NCBI GenBank assembly: GCA_002307175.1
Contig: DBTS01000118.1
Span: 1 to 59,553 of the forward strand
DNA length: 59,553 nucleotides
Source of the DNA: Rhodocyclaceae bacterium UBA1310
Lineage (GTDB): Bacteria; Pseudomonadota; Gammaproteobacteria; Burkholderiales; Rhodocyclaceae
Direction: 5' to 3'
Both the position numbers and the translations under genes were made by a program. This document shows, piece after piece, positions 42,860-51,855 of this stretch. The notes under the pieces were generated by a model. The model was not told the origin of the DNA. It did no database searches and saw nothing but the letters and a program-made list of their open reading frames with translations. Each line of letters starts with the position of its first letter. Position 1 is the first letter of the stretch.

Positions 42860-43092
42860 GGGGCAATGCTGCAGGGCGCCAATGAGCAAAGCGAATTGCA
42901 CCGAACGGACATCCGGTTTATGCAGCAATTGCGGTGGTAAATGCTTGTACCCTGCGGGCCAAGGCTTGATAGGCGCAATTGCGCTGCTCTGCATTGTTCC
43001 CATCGGCACCCTACGAAACGCGAGAGCGGCGCGGCAGAACTTCACGCGGAAGGTGCAATTCGCTGCGCTCATTGACACCCTACGAAAATCGC
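42860..43092. repeat. Cluster of palindromic repeat arms upstream of the chemoreceptor gene
   Basis: Several arms in a row: GGCGCCAATGAGCAAAGCGA, GGCGCAATTGCGCTGCTCTG with CATTGTTCCCATCGGCACCC, and CACGCGGAAGGTGCAATTCG ending CACCCTACG. The whole 42744-43380 stretch has no gene; the frame that reads through it into the chemoreceptor is an artefact of the repeats. Confidence 0.7.
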
Positions 43093-43380
43093 ACAACGGT
43101 GAGGCGCCAATCGCGTTTGATCACTCCCACGAGCTTCCGGGGTAACGATCAGCTGGTTTGCGCCCTCCGCGCAGAGGCTTGGCCGGTGCAATTCAGTTCT
43201 GCCGCATTGTTCCGACCCTGCAAAAGGCGGCACTCGGCAAAACAAAACGGGGGCTGGCTTTGTGGCGGATACGTTGAGGGTTGTTGGGCAACGCGGATCG
43301 ATTTTTGCCTGAATATTCAAGGCTTGCGCCGGCCTGCCGTTAACCCTTACTTCTTTGTTGGTAATACAAAAGTCTTAGTC

Positions 43381-45261
43381 ATGACCCTTCGATCCAGACT
43401 CATTGCGTTTGTATCCGTCCTGGTGGCGGCGATTATTGTGATTCTTTCCTCCGTGGCGTATCAGCGCATGAAAGCGGAGATCAGTGGCGGCGTGGAACGG
43501 GAAATTCAGGCTGCGGTGACAGGCAGCGGGGAGGCGCTGACGCGCTGGGCGGGGCAGCGCTCGGATGCGGTGCAGGCTGCTGCGGCACGGATTTCAAACA
43601 CAGGCGAGCCTTATCTGGCACTGACGGTGGCGAAGGATGGCGGGCGCTTTGATCAGACCTTTGTGGGCTTTGGCGACAAGCGCATGATGTATTTCACGCC
43701 GGAGAAGAAGCCATCTGAGGGTTACGACCCGACTTCGCGTGCGTGGTACAAGAAGGTGGCCGAGGAAAAGACGGCTGCGCTGACGGCACCGTATATCTTT
43801 GTTTCGACGAAGAAGCTGGGGGTGACCTTTGCTGCGCCGGTGATGGAAAACGGCAGCATGATCGGCGTGGTGGGGGGCGATATCGCGCTGGAAGGAATTG
43901 TGAAGCTGACACAGGATATCCGCCTGAATGGGGATGGGTACGCATTTCTGGTGACGCGTGACGGGAAGATCGTGGCGCACCCTGCACAGGATTCGACGCT
44001 GAAGGATGTGAATGAGGTGATGCCGGGGCTGACGACGGATGCGCTGAGCCGCATGGCGGACGCAAGGAAGCTCGAAGAGGTGCAAATCGGCGGGCGCGCA
44101 ATGCTGGTGAGCCTGACACCGGTGGCGGGCACGGATTGGCTGCTGGGGACAGTGATCGATCACGACAAGATTTTCGCGCCGCTCAACAATATGCTGGTTT
44201 TGCTGGTGCTGGTGGGTATCGTGCTCGGGGTGATTGCCATTGTCATCGCAAACATTGCGTTGCGGCAATTGCTGGGTGGGCTGACGCGCCTGCGCGATGC
44301 GCTGACGGAGATTGCTTCGGGCGGCGGTGATCTGACGCATGCGCTAGCGGTGGGGCGGCGTGATGAGATCGGGCTGACAGCGGAAGCCTTCAACCGCTTC
44401 ATCAGCAGCCTACGGGAGATGTTCCTGGCGGTGCGCACGCAGTCGGAGCAGATGGATACGGCAGTGCTGAGCCTGAAGCAGGCCACCCGCACGCTATCGG
44501 CTGATTCGCTTAAGCAGGCGGATCTTTCCAGCTCGACAGCAGCCACCATCGAAGAGATTACGGTGAGCATCAACCATATTGCGGATAACGCGCAGGCGGT
44601 GGAGAGTTCGGCTATCGACACGGGGCGGGTGTCGCAGGAGTCTGCTGTGGCGGTGCAGGAGCTGGCTGAGCGGATCGACCGCATCTCCGGCGCGGTGGAG
44701 CAGCTTTCGGCAACGCTGGGGCGCCTGGGCCTGGCTTCGGAGCAGATCACGAGCATCGTGGGTGTGATCAAGGAGATTGCGGAGCAAACCAATCTGCTGG
44801 CGCTGAATGCGGCCATTGAGGCAGCACGCGCCGGTGAGCAGGGCCGTGGCTTCTCGGTGGTGGCTGACGAGGTGCGCAAGCTGGCAGAGCGCACGGCAAA
44901 CGCTACGGTGGAGATCGGCAAGCTGATCGAATCGAATCACACGGAGATTTCTTCTGCGCTGAAAGATATGAACAGCACGCGCAGTTCGGTAACTGAGGGC
45001 GTGGAAACCTCGCATGAGGTGGCACAGCACATGGCCGGGATCGATGCGCAGATGAACGAGGTGATGCGCGGTATCCGCGATATTGCGGAGGCTACGCGGG
45101 AGCAGTCTGCCGCCACCAACGACATGGCCCGCGCTGCCGAGCAGGTGACACGCATGGCGAGCGATACGGACGTGGCGGTACAATCGGCGGCACAGACTTC
45201 GAACCAGTTGCACGAACTCTCGCAGACGCTGCAGAAGCTGGTGGGGCAGTTCAAGCTGTAA
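43381..45261 (+). CDS. Methyl-accepting chemotaxis protein with Cache sensor
   Basis: The 626-residue protein has a first membrane helix (about 8-28), a periplasmic dCache-like sensor (about 30-265, with SRAWYKKVAEEKTAALTAPY and MIGVVGGDIAL), a second helix (about 270-295), HAMP, and a signalling domain whose hairpin tip reads EIAEQTNLLALNAAIEAARA (about 460-479). It would sense small molecules and control CheA. The ATG at 43381 is chosen because the membrane helix follows at once; the frame is open 134 codons upstream but reads through repeats. No strong Shine-Dalgarno is visible. Confidence 0.95.
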   Translation: MTLRSRLIAFVSVLVAAIIVILSSVAYQRMKAEISGGVEREIQAAVTGSGEALTRWAGQRSDAVQAAAARISNTGEPYLALTVAKDGGRFDQTFVGFGDKRMMYFTPEKKPSEGYDPTSRAWYKKVAEEKTAALTAPYIFVSTKKLGVTFAAPVMENGSMIGVVGGDIALEGIVKLTQDIRLNGDGYAFLVTRDGKIVAHPAQDSTLKDVNEVMPGLTTDALSRMADARKLEEVQIGGRAMLVSLTPVAGTDWLLGTVIDHDKIFAPLNNMLVLLVLVGIVLGVIAIVIANIALRQLLGGLTRLRDALTEIASGGGDLTHALAVGRRDEIGLTAEAFNRFISSLREMFLAVRTQSEQMDTAVLSLKQATRTLSADSLKQADLSSSTAATIEEITVSINHIADNAQAVESSAIDTGRVSQESAVAVQELAERIDRISGAVEQLSATLGRLGLASEQITSIVGVIKEIAEQTNLLALNAAIEAARAGEQGRGFSVVADEVRKLAERTANATVEIGKLIESNHTEISSALKDMNSTRSSVTEGVETSHEVAQHMAGIDAQMNEVMRGIRDIAEATREQSAATNDMARAAEQVTRMASDTDVAVQSAAQTSNQLHELSQTLQKLVGQFKL

Positions 45262-45284
45262 ATGCCTGTTCGGGTGGAGCGATG

Positions 45285-45311
45285 GGGCGTGCCTGCGGGC
45301 GCGCCCTTTTT
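45285..45311 (+). terminator. Rho-independent terminator after the chemoreceptor gene
   Basis: GGGCGTGCC and GGCGCGCCC pair over nine positions (one U-G) with loop TGCG, followed by five T. Confidence 0.9.
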
Positions 45312-45404
45312 GTTGGGGAATTGGCCTGGCGATGCGTTGGGAGTTTGATCCTGGAAACTTTTGAGTGGGTGATTGGTACACGCCACATCCCCCACCGCGC
45401 CGGC

Positions 45405-45590
45405 TTTTCGTAGGGTGCCGCAGGGAACAATGGAGCGAAGCGGAATTGCACCGGTCAAGCCTCCGCCCGGAGGGCGCAAATGAAAACATCTCCCACAACC
45501 CGCCATTATTGAGCCCCAAGACTCCCCATGCGGCGCAATTGCGCTGCGCTCCATTGTTCCGGCTTCGCCGCGCCCTTGCGCAAACCGGCG
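45405..45590. repeat. Pair of palindromic repeat arms between chemoreceptor and fusion gene
   Basis: CGTAGGGTGCCGCAGGGAAC followed by AATGGAGCGAAGCGGAATTG and CCTCCGCCCGGAGGGCGCAA, then GGCGCAATTGCGCTGCGCTC and CATTGTTCCGGCTTCGCCGC. The two arms face each other across about 50 bases. Nothing else is recognised between 45312 and 45815. Confidence 0.7.
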
Positions 45591-45815
45591 CAGAATGCCG
45601 AGGAGTCAGCCTGAAAAGCGCAGCATCTTCCGACACCTTCGGCTTTGGCTACCTATTACAATCAGCCGGGATTTCAGCGCTCGCCAGGCACCTCCACCCT
45701 TCCGTACAGGGTCTTGGGGGCAATGCTGCGATGGGGGGCTGATATGCTGTGAAGGCTGATGTTGAGGGCAGCCGGGCCGTTCCGCAGAATTTCACTATCC
45801 AGCACAGAGGCAATC

Positions 45816-47654
45816 GTGACCGCAGAAACCAGCAAGCAGTTGATGCGCAGAATTACCGATCATCGCTTTGCGACGCGGTGGTTTCGCGGCAATGGCATTG
45901 ACATAGGTTGTGGCACCGATCCGCTGAGCCAGCTGACATCGTTCTTCCCACTGATGGGGGCGGTGAAGCCCTGGGACATTCCCGATGGGGATGCGATGCT
46001 GATGGAGGGCGTGGCTGACAACACTTATGATTTTGTGCATTCAAGCCATTGCCTGGAGCATCTGCGTGACCCGGCAGTGAGCCTGCGCAACTGGATCAGG
46101 ATCTGCAAGCCGGGCGGCTATCTGATCATCTCGGTGCCGGATGAGGATCTGTATGAGCAGCAGGTGTGGCCTTCGAGCTTCAACCCGGATCACAAGTGGA
46201 CCTTCACCATCGCCAAGGCGAAGAGCTGGTCGCCTCGCTCGGTAAGCCTGTTCAGCCTGATCGGGAGCTTTCTGGATGAGGTGGAGGTGATCAAGATGGA
46301 GCTGCTGGATGCGGGCTTCAATCGCGATCTGCCGCGCCAGGACCAGACCCGTGGGATGTTCGCAGAATCTGGCATCGAGTTCATTCTGCGCAAGCGCCTG
46401 GGCGGCGAGGCTGCCATCGGTACGCCCTCAACTGATGTACAGGCAGCACTGGCACAGGCCAGGGCCGCACTACAGGGGGGCAATCCGGCGCAGGCGGAAG
46501 CGCTGTTTCGCATAGCCCTGCAGGGAAATCCACAGCGCTACGACGGGCTCGTCGGCCTTGCCGAGACGCTGCTGGCTCTGGGCCGCCCGGATGAGGCGCG
46601 GGCTTCGTATGAGGCTGCCCTGCCCCACACCGGCAGCCCGGCAGAGGTGTATTGCGCACTGGGGATGATTGCGATGGATACAGGGCACACGCAGGATGCC
46701 GTGGCGCTCTTCGATAAGGCGATTGTGGCAGACCCGCAACATTCGGCCTCGCACATCCAGCAGGGGTTTGCGCGGCTCAAGCTGGGTGATTTCGAACAGG
46801 GCGCGCTGGGGCTGGACTGGATTTACAAGGATCGTGGCTTTGGCAACCAGCACCATGTGCTGGGCAATGGGACGGGCGCGCGGGTTGATCTGAACGGGCG
46901 CACGGTGGTGATTTCAGCTGATGCGGGGCTGGGCGACTCAGTCCAGTTTGTGCGCTATGCCATGCTGCTGAAAGCACAGGGCGCGCGCGTAGTGCTGGAG
47001 GTGCAACCCACGCTGGTGCGGCTCTTTGCGGCTTGCCCGTATATTGATGAGGTGGTGGCACAGGGGGCACTGCATGGGCCTTTTGATCTGCGCGTGCCGC
47101 TGCATAATCTGATCAGTGCCTTTGGCACCACGCTGGGCAACATCCCGGCGACTGTACCCTATCTGCAGGCTCCAGCGGAGGAAACCGCCCGCTTCCAGGC
47201 GCGCCTGGACGCTTATCCCGGCCTGAAAGTGGGCATTGCCTGGGCCGGCAATCCGGGGCTGCGCACGGATACGCGGCGCTCGATCCCGGTGGAGCTGCTG
47301 GCCCCGCTCTTCGCACTGGGGCGCGTGCACTTCGTGTCACTGCAAAAGAACGCACCCGCCAACACCCTGCCGCTGCTTGACTGGACCGGGGAGTTGACCG
47401 ACATGGCCAGCACGGCAGCATTGGTGCAGGCGCTGGATCTGGTGATCAGCGTGGATACGGTGATCGCCCACCTTGCAGGCGCCCTGGCGCGCCCGGTGTG
47501 GCTGCTGAATCGCTACGACAGTTGCTGGCGCTGGCTGGAAACCCGCACCGACAGCCCCTGGTACCCCACCCTGCTGCAGTTCCGCCAGCCAGCGATGGGA
47601 GACTGGCAGGCGGTAGTCGGCGCCGTGGTGAAGACACTAACGGAAGGGAGTTGA
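45816..47654 (+). CDS. Methyltransferase-TPR-glycosyltransferase fusion protein
   Basis: The 612-residue protein has three parts. Residues about 10-195 are a class I methyltransferase (GIDIGCGTDPLSQL, then HSSHCLEHLRDP and KPGGYLIISVPDE). Residues about 210-345 are tetratricopeptide repeats (for example AEALFRIALQGNPQRYDGLV). The remainder resembles the GT-B fold of the TPR-linked GT9/GT41-like group, with GLGDSVQFVRYAMLLKAQGA, VGIAWAGNPGLRTD and LVQALDLVISVDTVIAHLAG. Such proteins may glycosylate or modify surface proteins or glycans. I prefer the GTG at 45816 (AGAGG five bases upstream); an ATG at 45759 adds 19 residues of no evident fold. Confidence 0.85.
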   Translation: MTAETSKQLMRRITDHRFATRWFRGNGIDIGCGTDPLSQLTSFFPLMGAVKPWDIPDGDAMLMEGVADNTYDFVHSSHCLEHLRDPAVSLRNWIRICKPGGYLIISVPDEDLYEQQVWPSSFNPDHKWTFTIAKAKSWSPRSVSLFSLIGSFLDEVEVIKMELLDAGFNRDLPRQDQTRGMFAESGIEFILRKRLGGEAAIGTPSTDVQAALAQARAALQGGNPAQAEALFRIALQGNPQRYDGLVGLAETLLALGRPDEARASYEAALPHTGSPAEVYCALGMIAMDTGHTQDAVALFDKAIVADPQHSASHIQQGFARLKLGDFEQGALGLDWIYKDRGFGNQHHVLGNGTGARVDLNGRTVVISADAGLGDSVQFVRYAMLLKAQGARVVLEVQPTLVRLFAACPYIDEVVAQGALHGPFDLRVPLHNLISAFGTTLGNIPATVPYLQAPAEETARFQARLDAYPGLKVGIAWAGNPGLRTDTRRSIPVELLAPLFALGRVHFVSLQKNAPANTLPLLDWTGELTDMASTAALVQALDLVISVDTVIAHLAGALARPVWLLNRYDSCWRWLETRTDSPWYPTLLQFRQPAMGDWQAVVGAVVKTLTEGS

Positions 47655-47715
47655 TTGACAGCAGCAGTACGACTGTGACGCCAACTCGACGCTTGCATGC
47701 GCCACGAGCCTGGTA

Positions 47716-50442
47716 TCACTTCTCCGCGAGCAGCGACGCTGGCAGATCCTCCGCCGGAATCGCCCTACCATCAGGCGCCAGCACCACATTGCCAGCACCA
47801 TCGGGCGGTGCCCACGGGGCATGCAGCGGTGTGCGCGCTACACGCGGCCAAGGGTAGTTCGGGCGCAGCACCAGATGGGCAACGGTGATGCGGTTGCGGT
47901 GGCTGTAGCCCCCTCGGAAACTCACATTGGAATCGGAATCCAGCTGGCTAATCGAATTGTCATGGCTGGACCACTGAAAGCTCAGGTGTTTGAGCCCCAG
48001 CAGCATCAGGTGCTCAAAGTTGCCGTAATCGGTGCGCACGATGCGCATTTGCCCGGTCTCACCAGCGCCTTTGTTCCACGCACCCTCCAGGCGTACGTTG
48101 CGTACGCTGGGGGCGTAGCTGGTATCAATATTGAGTGGATGCCGGCCAGCCGAGAGGACCTGCACATCCTCGATCTGCGTCTGCGCGGCACCCACCAGCA
48201 GGATGCCATCTACCGCACGATGCGGGCGGGCATTAGCATACAGTTCAGCCGATGGTTCAGCGCCCAGATCGTAATGCAATGTCATTCCACGGAGAGCAAT
48301 GCCACGCCGCAATTGCACCACACTGACACTGGTATTTCTGGCGAAATCGTCACCGGCAGGATGCTCCAGCGTGAGCGTATTGCCGGCGACTACAGCCACG
48401 CGTGCGAGGGATTGACGCAGCGGCGGCAGCGGTTTGGTCCAGGTGCCGGCACCCAGCGCGTTAAGAAAGGGCTGGTCGTTGCTCTCGCGCAGCTCCACGA
48501 AATCCCCCGCATGCAGAGGCAACGCATGGGTCAGCACCAGCTTCGTCTGTGCGGCGGCAAGCGGCTCGGCAAGCTGGGCGCGGCGCTCGGTCGGCACATC
48601 CTCGGGCAATTCGCCACGCACCACGATCATCGCCGGATTCTCCAGCCCATCGCTGGAGAAATCCGCGAGAAAATTGCTGCGCCCCACCCCGGCACCTTCG
48701 ATCGTCACATCATCGCGCTTGACTACGAGAGGGCGCATCAGGTGCAGATCTCCGGCGGCCACGCGCACCACGCCCCCCGGTTTGGCCTCGGCCAGCATGC
48801 GCTCCAGCTGGCGCTGGGTGCGCGCCTCGTCGAGATGTGGCTTGTGCAGCGCCGCCGCACTCACGGCAAACAGGAACACCGCATAAGCCGCCGCCGTCAG
48901 CACGGGCGAGAGCACCCGGTTAAAGCGCCGCACGGGCGCAGCGGCAGCACCAGTTCCCTGGCGCGTCCATCGCTGGCGATCCAGCCTGAATGACATATGT
49001 ATCTTGACGAGAGCCCCGACCACCTGGTTGTAGTAGAGCAGGAATGGGTAGAACGGAGACACGCGGCCACGGGGCACACCGATGAACAGACTCTGGAGGG
49101 TCTTCACTCCCAGCGTCCACAGCAGATACGCGGCAATCAGACCATGGATGCGCCCGCTCAGTACCAGCAGGCAATATGCCGGCCCCACCAGTGAGGTCCA
49201 CATCGAGATGCGCTGCTCAAGCAGTGACCACCACACGAAGCAGCCCACACGCGGCCCCAATGCCAGCGCCCGGGTATTGGTGCGCAGCATGTTGCCGTAC
49301 CAGCGATGCATGAGGCTGATGGTGGGCAACACAAAGCCCTGCGTCGGCAAGGCGTCGAAAGTGTGGGCACGCACATCCGGCACATAGCGCATGCGCCAGC
49401 CCTCACGCAGCACCCAGTACCAGGTAGACTTGTCGTCACCCGTAAGAAACTGGATGCGGCCCAGACGCCAATGGTCGAGACGATCCTCGCGAAGGATGCG
49501 GATGAAATCAGTGTGGGTGGCAATATCGGCACGAAACGCGGAAAAACGCCCGGTCAGCGTCAGCACCCGGTCCGCCAGCCCCACCGACGACATGTACAGA
49601 TGCCGCTGTGCGAAGCGCAGGTCAAACCATTCCCGCGCCAGGGGAGAGCCCGTGGTGATCGCCCGCTCATCGGTGGTCAGCGCACCAAGCCTGGGATCGA
49701 GACGGAAGAAGGAAAAACAGCGCGCAAAGGAGCCGGCGTCCAGCAGTGTGTCGCCATCCATGAACGCCACCACCGCATCACCAGCCGGCTGGCGTGCCTG
49801 GATTGCCGCCAGCACATCCACCATCGCCGCACGCTTGCCCGCCCCACTCTGCGTAAAGAGTTCCAGATGCAGGCTCGCCGGCCGCCGGCTCTGCGCGAAG
49901 ATCGCCCGTACCAGTGCCTGCTCTTCGGTGCCGGCCATCGAAGCCATCACGCGCACCGGGCGGCCATACCGCGCCGCCTCGGCAAACAAGGCCTCAAACA
50001 CGCGCAGCGTCACTGCCCGTGGCATCCTGTACGAGGTGATCAGCACATACACCTCGCCTGCCAGGCCTTCGCTGCCCAGCGCATCCGCAGCACGGCGCAG
50101 GCGTGGGAACCACCAGTTCACGTACACTGCAGCCCGCAGCACATTCGTCAGGAACCACGACAGGCGCCACGTACCGAGCACTCCGAGTGCAAACAGCGCC
50201 GTGCGCTCCGGAATCTCCAGCCCGGCCCGCACCCGATACACCAGCACCACCGCCAGCACCACATACACCAGCGCACAGGCCAGATGCCAATACCACTGCG
50301 TCATCACCGGCCGCATCGGCAGCGAATGCGCCAACCCCGCCAGATCCGGCGCCACATCAGGCAATTCATCAGACATCCCGGGGAACACTTCACCTGACAC
50401 GCCACGGCCACTCATTTCACCCAGGGAATTGCCAAGCATCAT
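47716..50442 (-). CDS. Alg8-like membrane glycosyltransferase fused to a beta-helix domain
   Basis: The 908-residue protein begins with membrane helices, then a processive GT2 domain: FMDGDTLLDAGSF (metal-binding DGD), LTGDDKSTWYWVLREGW and HRWYGNMLRTN, a pattern typical of the alginate synthase Alg8. After further helices (last at about 520-545) comes a periplasmic C-terminal region of some 350 residues with AGDLHLMRPLVVKRDDVTIE, GAGVGRSNFLADFSSDG and later PbH1-like turns (IEDVQVLSAGRHPLNIDTSY). This resembles the right-handed beta-helix of pectate lyases and the epimerase AlgG. No alg operon is adjacent. The start is uncertain; tandem ATGs at 50442/50439 follow a GGTGGGGG sequence. Confidence 0.85.
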   Translation of the reverse strand: MMLGNSLGEMSGRGVSGEVFPGMSDELPDVAPDLAGLAHSLPMRPVMTQWYWHLACALVYVVLAVVLVYRVRAGLEIPERTALFALGVLGTWRLSWFLTNVLRAAVYVNWWFPRLRRAADALGSEGLAGEVYVLITSYRMPRAVTLRVFEALFAEAARYGRPVRVMASMAGTEEQALVRAIFAQSRRPASLHLELFTQSGAGKRAAMVDVLAAIQARQPAGDAVVAFMDGDTLLDAGSFARCFSFFRLDPRLGALTTDERAITTGSPLAREWFDLRFAQRHLYMSSVGLADRVLTLTGRFSAFRADIATHTDFIRILREDRLDHWRLGRIQFLTGDDKSTWYWVLREGWRMRYVPDVRAHTFDALPTQGFVLPTISLMHRWYGNMLRTNTRALALGPRVGCFVWWSLLEQRISMWTSLVGPAYCLLVLSGRIHGLIAAYLLWTLGVKTLQSLFIGVPRGRVSPFYPFLLYYNQVVGALVKIHMSFRLDRQRWTRQGTGAAAAPVRRFNRVLSPVLTAAAYAVFLFAVSAAALHKPHLDEARTQRQLERMLAEAKPGGVVRVAAGDLHLMRPLVVKRDDVTIEGAGVGRSNFLADFSSDGLENPAMIVVRGELPEDVPTERRAQLAEPLAAAQTKLVLTHALPLHAGDFVELRESNDQPFLNALGAGTWTKPLPPLRQSLARVAVVAGNTLTLEHPAGDDFARNTSVSVVQLRRGIALRGMTLHYDLGAEPSAELYANARPHRAVDGILLVGAAQTQIEDVQVLSAGRHPLNIDTSYAPSVRNVRLEGAWNKGAGETGQMRIVRTDYGNFEHLMLLGLKHLSFQWSSHDNSISQLDSDSNVSFRGGYSHRNRITVAHLVLRPNYPWPRVARTPLHAPWAPPDGAGNVVLAPDGRAIPAEDLPASLLAEK

Positions 50443-50577
50443 CACCCCCACCAATACCCAAAAGCATATCCTATTCAGGTAAGTCTTGCATATTCATGAA
50501 ACAGGATGGGTGGGGCGGGAACACTACGCTCGGCGCATACCTCCCAGAAGCTGTTCATGATATTCCTGCGAAGCATA

Positions 50578-50670
50578 GGCTGCTCGAAATCCTCATTTAT
50601 ACGAAGAAACCCCGGTTTCTGTGCTGCTCTTCAGCCCGTTGACGCCTTCTCGCGACAGATCGCGAACAGC
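50578..50670 (+). repeat. 93-base dispersed repeat, copy B
   Basis: Matches 5-97 at 84 of 93 positions with no gap. It ends three bases before the jetD stop codon, so it forms the immediate 3' flank of the Wadjet operon. The 230-base gap to the Alg8-like gene otherwise holds no gene. Confidence 0.75.
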
Positions 50671-50673
50671 GAC

Positions 50674-51855
50674 TCAGCCCGGCAGGCGCGCCAATTTTTC
50701 CTGCAGGAACCCAAAACCGACATGTTCCTGCTCCAGGCGCAAGCCTTCGCGGATGCGGTTGAAGCGCAAATCGTCATACAAAGCCTGCTCTTCAGGCCCC
50801 AGCCTGTGCAGATCTGCCTGGGTCTGTTTGCTCTCGAAACCCCAGAAGGGCTCGTGGGCATGCAGCGTGAGGCGATCCATCAGCAAGGATGTTACATGGC
50901 CAAAACACCCTCGCAACTGATCGAGAATCGCGAACCCGTGGGTGTCGATATCGCCCCAGTAGTGGATCGCGCAGTGCTCCAGCCAGCGGGCCTGGCGCAG
51001 CGCATCCCAGCCGTAGCCTGAGCCGAACACCGCCAGCGTGGCGGAAAGCTGCGGCAGCGCGAGGAAGTTCACCTCGTTCTCGGTGATCAGCACGCGGCTC
51101 ACACCGGGAAGAGAGAGGCGGCGGAAGCTTTCGGCGTCCAGGGTGAGATCAGGGCACGCCACGCCGGGCAAGGTCTGGATAGCCGGGTCCAGCACGCGGC
51201 AGCGCAGCCGCAGGGGTTTCTCACGAAAACCATAGCGGGCGACAAATTGGGCAGCACCTGTCTTCTCCGCATCAACACAGGCAGGCGGCAAGGCCAGATC
51301 AAGGAGCTCGCTGAGCACAGCACGGTGCGCTTCGATGAATTTGCTGTGCACGCCGGGGATATCCACCTGCCGCAGATAGATGCCGGGGCATGGGTGGGCC
51401 TTGAGCCAGCCGACCACGGCCAGCAGGCGCGGCCATTCAGCCGCCAGATCCAGCGCCTGCAGCGGGCGCTTCTCCAGCCAGGGCAGCAGCTCGGGCAGCG
51501 TTTGCCGCGTAGCGCCAAGAATGCGCAGAAACGCTGCCACCTCCCCGCGCCTGCCAAGCCAGCCGAGGGCGTCATCAAGGGTATCGATCCAGACGCTCTC
51601 AGGCATGCGCTGCGTGCCCTGCACGCGGTGGCGCACCGCCTGCCATTCCACGCGCAGGAGCTTGGCCTGCGCGAGCGTGGCAACCCAGTTGCGCACCTGC
51701 TCAAAGTGATCCGTCATATCCTGTGAGGATGGCAGCCGGCACGCCAGGCGCAGCGGAAAGCGCGAGGTGCCGCTTGCCACATCACGCAGGAGTTCGCCGC
51801 GATCCCATAGCCGGGCAAGGCGCTCTCTGAGATCGGCAGGCGTGCTCCACGTCAT
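50674..51855 (-). CDS. jetD: Wadjet protein JetD (DUF3322/DUF2220, TopoVI-like nuclease)
   Basis: The 393-residue protein has the N-terminal DUF3322 region (FPLRLACRLPSSQDMTDHFE) and the C-terminal DUF2220 Toprim-like nuclease domain with LITENEVNFLALP (catalytic Glu, about 266-278) and YWGDIDTHGFAILDQLR (DxD, about 308-324). In the Wadjet system JetD cleaves small circular DNA once the JetABC loop extruder stalls on it. It overlaps jetC by four bases (ATGA). Confidence 0.95.
   Translation of the reverse strand: MTWSTPADLRERLARLWDRGELLRDVASGTSRFPLRLACRLPSSQDMTDHFEQVRNWVATLAQAKLLRVEWQAVRHRVQGTQRMPESVWIDTLDDALGWLGRRGEVAAFLRILGATRQTLPELLPWLEKRPLQALDLAAEWPRLLAVVGWLKAHPCPGIYLRQVDIPGVHSKFIEAHRAVLSELLDLALPPACVDAEKTGAAQFVARYGFREKPLRLRCRVLDPAIQTLPGVACPDLTLDAESFRRLSLPGVSRVLITENEVNFLALPQLSATLAVFGSGYGWDALRQARWLEHCAIHYWGDIDTHGFAILDQLRGCFGHVTSLLMDRLTLHAHEPFWGFESKQTQADLHRLGPEEQALYDDLRFNRIREGLRLEQEHVGFGFLQEKLARLPG

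Noticed and set aside
42648..43145. 165-codon open frame
   Set aside because: It starts inside tRNA-Gln and runs through a terminator and repeats.
42979..43380. 134 extra codons upstream of the chemoreceptor
   Set aside because: They translate palindromic repeat sequence; the conserved membrane helix begins right after the ATG at 43381.
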